Shown one piece after another: positions 22,621-29,703 of a stretch of DNA of 44,095 nt; within the stretch, counting starts at the first letter, position 1; every line of letters begins with the position of its first letter. A program made the translations under genes and the position numbers. Source of the DNA: Acidobacteriota bacterium. GTDB lineage: Bacteria; Acidobacteriota; Thermoanaerobaculia; UBA5066. The notes under the pieces are model-generated. The model saw nothing but the letters and a program-made list of their open reading frames with translations, was not told the origin of the DNA and searched no databases. Location: assembly GCA_030278895.1 (NCBI GenBank), contig JARXKK010000006.1:8611-52705 (forward strand), written 5' to 3'.

Positions 22621-23855
22621 GCGGCCTCCTCGAGCGCTTCGCCGGGTCGCCCCTCCGCCCGATCGCCGAGAAGGTCGCCGCCGGCCTACGCCTCTCGTTC
22701 GAGGACGGGGTCGCGCTCTTCGAGTCGCCCGACGTCCTCGGCGTCGGCGCTCTTGCGAACTTCGTCCGCGAGAAAAAGCACGGGAACATCGGCTACTACA
22801 ACGTCAACCGCTACCTGAACCCCACGAACCTCTGCTGGGTGGACTGCGCGCTGTGCGCCTGGGCGCGGAAGCCGGGCGTGGACGGCGGGTACACGATGTC
22901 GATCGAGGAAGCCGTGGCGGAATCGGCGGCGGGCTGGCACGACGGCATCACGGAGCTCCACATCGTCGGTGGCCTCCACCCTTCGCTTCCGTACTCCTGG
23001 TACCTCGATCTCCTTCGGGCGTTGAAGGTTCGTTTCCCTGGTATTCATCTGAAAGCCTGGACGATGGTCGAGATCGACTGGATCGCCCGGATCGCGAAGA
23101 AGGACGTCGTCACCGTGATCCGCGACCTCAAGGAAGCCGGGATGGACTCCTGCCCCGGTGGAGGCGCCGAAATCTTCGAGAAGCGCGTGCGCGACGTCAT
23201 CTGCCGCGACAAGATCTCCGGCGAGCGCTGGCTCGAGCTCGCGAAGCTCTGCCACGAGAGCGGCGTCAAGACGAACGTCACGATGCTCTACGGCAGCGTC
23301 GAAACGACCCGGGACCGCGTGGATCACCTCGTGCGGATCCGCGAGCTGCAGGACGTCACGGGCGGCTTCCTCGGGTTCATCCCGCTCGCGTTCCATCCCG
23401 AGGAGACGCAGCTCCCGGACCTGCCCGCGGCGACGGGCCTCACGGACCTCAAGGTCATCGCGGTCGCGCGCCTCATGCTCGACAACGTGGACCACGTCAA
23501 GGCGTACTGGGTCCAGATCGGCGAGAAGCTGGCGCCGGTGGCGCTCCACTTCGGCGCGGACGACCTCGTCGGCACGGTGACGGAAGAAACCATCACGCAC
23601 GCGGCCGGCGCGACGACCGAGTCGGGCCTCTCGCGCGCCGCGATGGAACGGATGATCCGCGGCGCGGGCCGCGATCCGTTCGAGCGCGACGCCTTCTACG
23701 AGCGCGTCGTGCGCGACGAGTCCGGCCAGGTGCTGCGAGCCAACAGACACGATTTCGCGAAGAGAGAAGAGCAGATTTCTCTGAAGGTCGTAACGAAGAA
23801 CCCGGATTTCGGGTCGCCGGCTGCCGGTCTCGACGCCGCGATCGCCTCGAGCTAG
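22617..23855 (+). CDS. mqnE: Aminofutalosine synthase (radical SAM, menaquinone futalosine pathway)
   Basis: The 412-residue product is a radical SAM enzyme with C73, C77 and C80 in CWVDCALC binding the 4Fe-4S cluster. The preceding GYYNVNRYLNPTN, and IVGGLHPSLPYSWYLDLLR, CPGGGAEIFEKRVRD and AYWVQIGEKLAPVALHFGADDLVGT, match MqnE/MqnC-type enzymes. The ending THAAGATTESGLSRAAMERMI, seen in shorter pieces, with GRDPFERDAFYERV favours MqnE. It joins chorismate-derived 3-[(1-carboxyvinyl)oxy]benzoate with SAM on the way to menaquinone. The start is a TTG. After the normal end of the family there is a tail of about 45 residues that includes an AT-rich patch like the dispersed element. Confidence 0.88.
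   Translation: MSGLLERFAGSPLRPIAEKVAAGLRLSFEDGVALFESPDVLGVGALANFVREKKHGNIGYYNVNRYLNPTNLCWVDCALCAWARKPGVDGGYTMSIEEAVAESAAGWHDGITELHIVGGLHPSLPYSWYLDLLRALKVRFPGIHLKAWTMVEIDWIARIAKKDVVTVIRDLKEAGMDSCPGGGAEIFEKRVRDVICRDKISGERWLELAKLCHESGVKTNVTMLYGSVETTRDRVDHLVRIRELQDVTGGFLGFIPLAFHPEETQLPDLPAATGLTDLKVIAVARLMLDNVDHVKAYWVQIGEKLAPVALHFGADDLVGTVTEETITHAAGATTESGLSRAAMERMIRGAGRDPFERDAFYERVVRDESGQVLRANRHDFAKREEQISLKVVTKNPDFGSPAAGLDAAIASS
23757..23789 (-). repeat. Dispersed AT-rich element, copy in the mqnE tail
   Basis: The core reads TTCTCTGAA at 23777-23785, that is TTCAGAGAA on the minus strand, followed there by ATCTGCTCTTCTCTC. It is translated as AKREEQISLKV in the C-terminal extension of MqnE. The surrounding codons are GC-rich. 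Confidence 0.55.
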
Positions 23856-23881
23856 AGCGCTAAGGGGTCGCGCGCGGGCAG

Positions 23882-23911
23882 GAACCGGAGGGCCGGATGG
23901 CCCGCCGGTTC
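23882..23911. terminator. Bidirectional terminator-like hairpin between mqnE and htrA
   Basis: The arms GAACCGG-A-GGGCC and GGCCC-G-CCGGTTC pair over 12 base pairs with one A/G mismatch and a GGAT loop. It sits in the 63-base gap between convergent genes. There is no long T-tract in either direction. Confidence 0.6.
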
Positions 23912-23918
23912 ACCGCGG

Positions 23919-25496
23919 TTACTCGGGCTTCACGGCCGCAAGGAACTTCTGCGCCGGTCCCCGCCCGCCGCCACGCTGCACATAGAGGCGGATGTACTTG
24001 CCCTTCGGCGCCTTCTTCATCTGCGCCTGAAGCTCGTCCACCGAGCCCACCGCCGCTCCATTCACTTCCAGAATGACGTCCCCCTCGGCGAGATTCGCGT
24101 CTCCGGCGGGAGAGACGGGCTTCACGTGCGTGATGACGACGCCCCTCAGGAGCTCGCGGTCGATCGAGTAGGCGCGGCGCGCCTGCGGCGTGAGGTCGTC
24201 GAGGTCGAGGCCGAGCATCTTCTGCTTGTTTCCAGCCTTCCCCTCTTCTTCATCTTTTACCGGTTGCACGCCCGTCTCCTGGCGTTCCTCGAGGGTCGCG
24301 ACGACGGTCTTTTCCTTGCCGTCCCGGAGAAGCACGATCGTGACTTTCGCTCCCGGGCCCTTGCTCGAGACGTAGTCGATGAGGTCGCGATTCGTCTTCA
24401 CGACGACGTCGTCGACTTTCGTGATGACGTCTTCCCTCTTGAGCCCGGCCTTTTCGGCAGGCTTCCCGGGCTCGACCGACGTCACGAGGGCGCCTTCGGG
24501 GGACTTCAGGTCGTAGGTCTCCTGCCACTTCTTGTTGATCGACTCGATGCCGACGCCGAGGAAGCCGCGGACGATCTTGCCCTTCTTGAGCTGGGGCAGG
24601 AGGCGCCTGGCCATGTTGACGGGAACCGCGAAGCCGATGTTCTGGGCCCGGCTCGAGATCGCCGTGTTGATCCCCACGACCTCGCCCGCCACGTTCACGA
24701 GGGGGCCTCCCGAGTTTCCGAAGTTGATCGCGGCATCCGTCTGGAGAAGGCTCTCGAAGGAAGAGGTGGCTCGGGAAAGACCGGCGTAGCGGCCCTTGCC
24801 CGAGACGACGCCCACGGTCACGGACTTGTCGAAGGCGAGGGGATCGCCGATCGCCATGACCCAGTCGCCCACGCGAATGCGATCCGAGTCTCCCAGCTTC
24901 ACGACGGGGAACGGTTTCGTGCCGTCGATCTTGAGGAGCGCGAGGTCCGTTGCCGGGTCCCGGCCCACGACCTTCGCCGTGTAGTCGTCCCGGTCGCCGA
25001 CCTTGACCTCGATCTTTTCCGCGCCTTCGATGACGTGGTTATTCGTGAGGATGTAGCCGTCGCTTTCGATGAGGAAGCCCGTGCCGCCCGAGAGCTGCTT
25101 CTGATCCTCGTCGTCCGGCGAGACCCTGCCCTTCTGGCCGCCGTCGGGTCCGAAGAAGAATTCGAACGGGTCCTGCCCGTCCCCGTTGCCGAAGTTGTGA
25201 AAAGGGCGTCGCCGGGTCTTGTCGGCCTTGATGATATCGGTCGCCGTCACCGAGACGATGGCCGGCATGACCTGCTCGGCGATGTCCGCGAACGACGGCA
25301 AGGCGATCATCTGCGGGGCGCGGCCCGGACCCGCCTCTGGCGCGACGGCCCCGGCAGGAGCGGCAGCGGCGGCCTTCTGGGCCGAAGCGCGCTTCGTGAA
25401 GTCGAGGCTGCCGGCAAGGATCATCCCGAAGACGACCGACCCGGTGAGCAGAGCGGCGAGAGACAGAACCTTCGTTTTTGTACGCATACCGTCCAT
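23919..25496 (-). CDS. HtrA/DegP-type periplasmic serine protease with two PDZ domains
   Basis: The 525-residue product has an N-terminal signal or anchor (VLSLAALLTGSVVFGMILAG). A trypsin-like domain follows with the triad H154 (TNNHVIEG), D184 (ATDLALLK) and S262 (GNSGGPL). Two PDZ domains follow (about 300-390 and 430-520). Such proteases degrade or refold damaged envelope proteins. An Asp/Gly-rich loop (HNFGNGDGQDPFEFFFGPDGG, residues 100-120) corresponds to the LA-loop region. The ATG at 25496 lies behind a GAGGA. It is the last gene of TonB-like, CoA-binding, htrA. Between the PDZ domains is a charged linker with slightly AT-rich codons. Confidence 0.95.
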   Translation of the reverse strand: MDGMRTKTKVLSLAALLTGSVVFGMILAGSLDFTKRASAQKAAAAAPAGAVAPEAGPGRAPQMIALPSFADIAEQVMPAIVSVTATDIIKADKTRRRPFHNFGNGDGQDPFEFFFGPDGGQKGRVSPDDEDQKQLSGGTGFLIESDGYILTNNHVIEGAEKIEVKVGDRDDYTAKVVGRDPATDLALLKIDGTKPFPVVKLGDSDRIRVGDWVMAIGDPLAFDKSVTVGVVSGKGRYAGLSRATSSFESLLQTDAAINFGNSGGPLVNVAGEVVGINTAISSRAQNIGFAVPVNMARRLLPQLKKGKIVRGFLGVGIESINKKWQETYDLKSPEGALVTSVEPGKPAEKAGLKREDVITKVDDVVVKTNRDLIDYVSSKGPGAKVTIVLLRDGKEKTVVATLEERQETGVQPVKDEEEGKAGNKQKMLGLDLDDLTPQARRAYSIDRELLRGVVITHVKPVSPAGDANLAEGDVILEVNGAAVGSVDELQAQMKKAPKGKYIRLYVQRGGGRGPAQKFLAAVKPE

Positions 25497-25583
25497 AGAT
25501 GATAGTTCCTCAGGGGTCGCCGGGAGTTGGGGCCGCCGGCGCCTGCAGCTCCTACGGGCAAAGTCCGTGCCGGGATTCTCGCG

Positions 25584-26015
25584 TCACAACGGCGCGCCGG
25601 CGCCGAGCGACACGTGGTCCCTGTAGATGCAACGGTCCATCGCGACGCCGATCCCGGCGGCCACGAGGCGCTGGGCCGCTTCCTCGTCCACGACGCCGTC
25701 CTGCATCCAGAAGAAGCCCGCGCCCCGTTCGAGAGCCGCGCTTGCGATCTCCGGCACGAACACCGAACGGCGGAAGACGTCCACGATGTCGACCCGCACG
25801 TCCTTCGGAATCGAGGCGAGATCCGGGTAGCAGGTGCGGCCGAGCAGCTCGACGTGGCCGGGATTGACCGGGATCACGTCGTAACCGGCGCGCAGGAGAT
25901 AGCGCGCGATCACATTCGACGGGCGGCTCTCTTCAGGCGAGCAGCCCACGACCGCGATCGCCTTCGCGGTTCTGAGCGCACGGTCGATCTCCAGGGGGTC
26001 GTTGACTCCGGCCAT
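25584..26015 (-). CDS. CoA-binding domain protein (YccU-like)
   Basis: The 143-residue product is a single Rossmann-like CoA-binding domain. The nucleotide motif AIAVVGCSPEESRPSN is near residue 20, followed by YDVIPVNPGH, a DIVDVFRRSVFVPEI strand-helix and the ending WMQDGVVDEEAAQRL, MDRCIYRDH. Members bind coenzyme A or a related ligand; their physiological role is poorly known. An ATG at 26015 is preferred over a TTG at 26021 because a GAGGAG lies at suitable distance upstream. The gene is 16 bases after the TonB-like gene and 87 bases before htrA. Confidence 0.88.
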   Translation of the reverse strand: MAGVNDPLEIDRALRTAKAIAVVGCSPEESRPSNVIARYLLRAGYDVIPVNPGHVELLGRTCYPDLASIPKDVRVDIVDVFRRSVFVPEIASAALERGAGFFWMQDGVVDEEAAQRLVAAGIGVAMDRCIYRDHVSLGAGAPL

Positions 26016-26031
26016 GGCCAATTCTCTCTCC

Positions 26032-27231
26032 TCAGTACGGCCGGCCCTTGCCGGCGGTCTCCACGTCCTCCGGACGCAGGTTGTAGAAGAACGTGACGGT
26101 CACGCCCTCGCGGTCGTGTCCGAGGTCGCTCGGCAGGGGGCGGAACGCGCTCGAGCGCGCGATGGCCTGGAAGGCCGCGTTGTCGAAAGGAGGCGTGCCG
26201 GAAGCGGAGAGAATCCTTTCTCCCTCCACGTGGCCGTCCTTCATGATGTAGAAGCGAATCGTGATCCGGCCCTTCACGCCGTAGCGCGCGAGCGCCGGCA
26301 CGTCCCAGTTCCGCTTGATCTTCCGGATCATCTCGGCCGCGTAGGCGCCCCAGTCGTAACCGACCGTGTCGAACGAGAGCGGACCGGAGTCGACGAACCC
26401 CCCGTCGCGCTCGAAGCCGCCCCCTTCCTCGCCACCGGCGCCCGAGCGAGCGGCCTCGCGGGCCGCGTCGCGGGTGATGGAGTTGAGGTCCGGGGCCGCG
26501 ATCCCGAGCAGCCGCCGGTGGGCGGCGAGCTCCTGTTCCGTCGGCGGATCGTGAAACGCGCCGAGCCGCGGGGTCAGGTCCGTGAGCTTCTTCCCTTCTT
26601 TCTCGCCCGCCTCGCTCCCCTGAGGCGGCGGAGCCGCGGGGGCAGCGGGCGCGGCCGGGCCTCGCTTCCCCGCCTCGAGATCCCGGATACCGGCCTGCGG
26701 GTAGGCCTTCGGCAACGGCATCACGGGAAGGGTCTTGTCGCCCCCGTGAGCCTGCCGGTCCATGTCGGATGGGACAGGCTTCGGCCCGGGCTGCTTCGCC
26801 TTCGCGCCCGGAAAAAGCTGCACGGGAATGGCGGGATCCGGCGGCGTCGCGGCCATGAGCTTCTGGAGGCCGAGGGGATCCACATCGTTCTGCTCGGCGG
26901 TGCGGGGCGGGAACTTCACCGTCAGAAGGACGATGACGAGAAGCAGGTGGAGGATGATCGAAAGCGCGAACGCGCGCTCCACGTTGATGCGCCGCGAGTC
27001 GCCCGGCGACGGCGCGCCGGACGGCAGAAACTCGGGCGTCGCGATGACCACCTTCGTGTCGAAGGGGTCTTCTCCCTCGGGCAGCCCTCCCTCGGGAGGC
27101 CAAGCCTCCGCGGTTTCCACTCCTTCGACGAACTCGTCGTTGAGACGGATGATGGTGAGCTTGCTGATGTGTTCCCTCGGGAGGGCGATTTCTGGCGCGC
27201 CGGCCCTCCCTTCATGGGAAGTCCGTGCCAT
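26032..27231 (-). CDS. TonB-like energy transducer
   Basis: The 399-residue product has an unusually long cytoplasmic N-terminus (about 85 residues). One membrane helix follows (about 87-106, FALSIILHLLLVIVLLTV). A Pro/Ala-rich periplasmic spacer comes next, then a TonB C-terminal domain at about 310-390 (AEMIRKIKRNWDVPALARYG, ITIRFYIMKDGHVEG, NAAFQAIARSSAFRPLP). TonB proteins pass proton-motive energy to outer-membrane receptors. The ATG at 27231 is the best start; an open frame extends to 27396 but into the rimP leader. The promoter probably lies in 27232-27330, back to back with that of rimP. Confidence 0.85.
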   Translation of the reverse strand: MARTSHEGRAGAPEIALPREHISKLTIIRLNDEFVEGVETAEAWPPEGGLPEGEDPFDTKVVIATPEFLPSGAPSPGDSRRINVERAFALSIILHLLLVIVLLTVKFPPRTAEQNDVDPLGLQKLMAATPPDPAIPVQLFPGAKAKQPGPKPVPSDMDRQAHGGDKTLPVMPLPKAYPQAGIRDLEAGKRGPAAPAAPAAPPPQGSEAGEKEGKKLTDLTPRLGAFHDPPTEQELAAHRRLLGIAAPDLNSITRDAAREAARSGAGGEEGGGFERDGGFVDSGPLSFDTVGYDWGAYAAEMIRKIKRNWDVPALARYGVKGRITIRFYIMKDGHVEGERILSASGTPPFDNAAFQAIARSSAFRPLPSDLGHDREGVTVTFFYNLRPEDVETAGKGRPY

Positions 27232-27287
27232 CTCGCGGCGATCGAGAAGAATGTTACGTCCGATGGGACGATTCCAGACGCTCCACC

Positions 27288-27317
27288 TTGCCCCGGGACG
27301 CCCCGCGGGCCTATAAT
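27288..27317 (+). promoter_or_regulatory. Promoter of the rimP-truB operon
   Basis: A perfect TATAAT lies at 27312-27317. TTGCCC at 27288-27293, 18 bases upstream, is a partial -35. Transcription should begin near 27324, followed at once by the leader hairpins. This is the best -10 element in the window. Confidence 0.65.
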
Positions 27318-27328
27318 CCCGCAGCGGA

Positions 27329-27370
27329 CTTTCAAGGGGCTTGAAAGGGGGCACACGCCCTCTTTTTTTT
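27329..27370 (+). promoter_or_regulatory. Attenuator-like leader with two hairpins before rimP
   Basis: Just after the predicted start site lies the perfect hairpin CTTTCAAG / CTTGAAAG with a GGG loop (27329-27347). It is followed directly by GGGC / GCCC with an ACAC loop (27349-27360), extended by a G-T and a G-C pair, and then TCTTTTTTTT (27361-27370). The second hairpin plus T-tract looks like an intrinsic terminator 38 bases upstream of the rimP start. No obvious leader peptide is seen. It suggests premature termination control, perhaps autoregulation through NusA or RNA polymerase pausing. Confidence 0.6.
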
Positions 27371-27407
27371 GCCCCAAAACGGCTCAGGAAAGGCACGAAC
27401 CGGCAAC

Positions 27408-27878
27408 ATGAAACAGGCGGCGCTCCCCTTCGACAGCGGCACGGCGGACCTCATCCGCCAGCGCATCGCCGCGTTTGGGCTGGATCTCTGCCACGTCGAA
27501 TGGAAGCCGGGAGCGCGCGCCACACTGACACTGTACGTGGACAAGCAGGCAGGGATCACGCTCGCAGACTGCGAGACCGCCTCCCGCGCCGCGTCGGAGA
27601 TCCTCGATCCCCTCGAGGAAACGCTCCCCAACTACGCGCTCGAAGTCTCCTCGCCCGGTCTCGACCGCCCCCTCTGGACCCTCGCCGATTGCGCGCGCTT
27701 CCGCGGGCGGCGCGTCGCGGTCCAGCTCGCCCGAAAGGTCGACGGAGCCGCGCGGTTGAAAGGCGTCCTCGAGGAAGTCCAGGGGGACACCCTGACGGTC
27801 CTTGATGAGGATCAGCACCGAAGATACACTGCGCGGTTCGGCGACGTCCGGCTCGCGCGCCTCGTCCCAGAGCTCTGA
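27408..27878 (+). CDS. rimP: Ribosome maturation factor RimP
   Basis: The 156-residue product assists assembly of the 30S subunit. It has the N-terminal alpha/beta domain (LIRQRIAAFGLDLCHVEWK, LTLYVDKQAGITLADCETAS) with the family signature LEVSSPGLDRPL, and a C-terminal SH3-like barrel (FRGRRVAVQLARK). An ATG at 27408 is preferred over an upstream TTG at 27369 that lies in the terminator T-tract. It is the first gene of the translation operon, ahead of nusA and infB as in most bacteria. Confidence 0.93.
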   Translation: MKQAALPFDSGTADLIRQRIAAFGLDLCHVEWKPGARATLTLYVDKQAGITLADCETASRAASEILDPLEETLPNYALEVSSPGLDRPLWTLADCARFRGRRVAVQLARKVDGAARLKGVLEEVQGDTLTVLDEDQHRRYTARFGDVRLARLVPEL

Positions 27879-27909
27879 ACAGTTTACGGCCCACGGAGAA
27901 CACGACACG

Positions 27910-29703
27910 ATGAGTTCGACTCAGCCCCCGACGGAGAGCGGCGCAAGCCCGGAGAAGCCGGAAAAGAAGACGGCTAAAGCTGCGCGCGGCGGCGCCAAGG
28001 GCAAGAGCACGAAGGCGGCCAAGGCCGCCCAGGCTCCGCCCGCGACGCGCGCCGACGAAATCATCGAAGCCCTCAAAGCCGCCTCGCGCGACAAGGAGAT
28101 CGACTTCGACCGGCTCGTGGCCGCTCTCGAGGAAGCGATCGCCACCGCGGCGCGCAAGGTCTACAAAGTCCGCGAGATGGGGGCCCGGTTCGACCAGAAG
28201 ACCGGCACCCTGACCGCGTGGACCCCGTACCGGCTCGTGGCCGAAAAGACCGTCAAGCCGGAAGACGTCGCGGCCGCAGCGGCAGCGGCAGCCTCCGCTC
28301 TCGACCCGGACGACGTCCCGCTCGGACAGTCGGCGGCACCCGCCCAGGCTCCGCCTGTGCCCATCGATCCGGACAAGGAGATTCGGCTCCCGTTCATCGA
28401 GGTCCTGCCCGAGGAGGCACACGCGCTGCTTCAGGGTGAACTCGTCGGCCAGAGCTGGCAGGTCGTGCGCAACCCGCGCACCGAAGACTCCGAGGGCGAG
28501 GAGTCGATCATCGAGCCCGCCGACATGGGGCTCGGCGACGAGATTCGCCTCTATCGTTCGACCGAGGGTCTCGGGCGCATCGCCGCCCAGAGCGCCAAGC
28601 AGGTGCTTTACCAGAAGGTCCGCGAGGCCGAGCGCGACAACATCTACAACGAGTACTTTCCGAAGCTCGGAGAGCTCATCACCGGCACGGTCAAACGGTT
28701 CGAGCGGGGCGACATGATCGTCGACCTCGGCCGGACCGAGGCCGCGATCCCGCGCGAGCACCAGTCGCGGGCGGAGAGGTACACGCAGGGCGAGCGCGTG
28801 CGCGGCGTCCTCTCGGACGTCCACAAGAACCCGAAGGGCTCGCAGATCATCCTCTCGCGCACCGCGCCCGAGCTCCTCATGCGCCTCATGGAGATGGAGG
28901 TTCCCGAGATCTACGACGGGACCGTCCTCATCCGCGGCTGCGTGCGCCAGCCGGGCGACCGCGCGAAGGTGGCCGTGTCGTCCCGCGAGCGCGACGTGGA
29001 TCCGGTCGGCGCGTGCGTGGGCATGCGCGGATCGCGCGTGCAGGCCATCATGCGCGAGCTCCGGGGCGAGCGCATCGACATCATCCAGTATTCGGACGAC
29101 CTCATCACGTACGCGCAGAACGCCCTCTCCCCGGCGCGGATCACGCGGGTATCGGCCATGCCGGCCGACGACGAGGCCGAGCCTGAGATCGGCGCCGATG
29201 GCGAGCCCATCGAGCCCGTCCCGACCCTCGAGTGCATCGTCGAGGAGGATCAGCTCTCGCTCGCCATCGGCAAGCGCGGGCAGAACGTCCGCCTCGCGGC
29301 GGCCCTCATCGGCGCCCGCATCGAGATCAAGAGCGAACAAGCCGTCAAGACCGAGGTCGCGCAGGCTCTCCAGCGGATGCTCCTCAACTCGCAGCGCCGC
29401 GGAACGGCTCTCTCCGAGGTTCCGGACATCGACGAGGCGGCGGTCGCCGCCTTCCTCGCCGCGGGCTACACGACCGTCGGCGATCTCGCGGACGCGGAGG
29501 CGGGCGAGGGCGAGGACCCGCTCGCGTCCGTGACGCTCGACAGGTCCGCGCGCGACGCCGCCCTCGAGGCGGTCCACGCGTTCGAGGACGCGCCGGACGA
29601 AGAGGAGGCCGAGGACGAAGGCGGTCTCGAATTCCAGGACGCCGGCGACGAGGAGTCCCCCGAGGGTTCCGCGACGCCGGTGACGGAGACGCCCGAAAAG
29701 TGA
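27910..29703 (+). CDS. nusA: Transcription termination/antitermination factor NusA (enlarged)
   Basis: The 597-residue product has the NusA order: RNA polymerase-binding N-terminal domain (about 48-245), S1 domain (ITGTVKRFERGDMIVDLGR, about 253-315) and KH1/KH2 (DPVGACVGMRGSRVQAIMREL; LSLAIGKRGQNVRLAAALI). An acidic tail ends it (DEEEAEDEGG). Two features are odd. A basic Lys/Ala-rich extension of about 45 residues precedes the normal start. A low-complexity Ala/Pro/Asp insertion of up to 90 residues (about 114-205) interrupts the N-terminal domain. Its stop overlaps the infB start (GTGA). The ATG at 27910 was chosen as the first start after the rimP stop. Confidence 0.95.
   Translation: MSSTQPPTESGASPEKPEKKTAKAARGGAKGKSTKAAKAAQAPPATRADEIIEALKAASRDKEIDFDRLVAALEEAIATAARKVYKVREMGARFDQKTGTLTAWTPYRLVAEKTVKPEDVAAAAAAAASALDPDDVPLGQSAAPAQAPPVPIDPDKEIRLPFIEVLPEEAHALLQGELVGQSWQVVRNPRTEDSEGEESIIEPADMGLGDEIRLYRSTEGLGRIAAQSAKQVLYQKVREAERDNIYNEYFPKLGELITGTVKRFERGDMIVDLGRTEAAIPREHQSRAERYTQGERVRGVLSDVHKNPKGSQIILSRTAPELLMRLMEMEVPEIYDGTVLIRGCVRQPGDRAKVAVSSRERDVDPVGACVGMRGSRVQAIMRELRGERIDIIQYSDDLITYAQNALSPARITRVSAMPADDEAEPEIGADGEPIEPVPTLECIVEEDQLSLAIGKRGQNVRLAAALIGARIEIKSEQAVKTEVAQALQRMLLNSQRRGTALSEVPDIDEAAVAAFLAAGYTTVGDLADAEAGEGEDPLASVTLDRSARDAALEAVHAFEDAPDEEEAEDEGGLEFQDAGDEESPEGSATPVTETPEK

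Noticed and set aside
24226-24265. A further copy of the AT/CT-rich element in the htrA linker
   Set aside because: It has a CT-rich stretch but no TTCNNAGAA core, and the charged linker explains the composition.
27361-27370. The T-run before rimP as a terminator of the TonB-like gene
   Set aside because: The TonB-like gene is transcribed away from it. The hairpin and Ts have the right polarity only for the plus-strand rimP leader.
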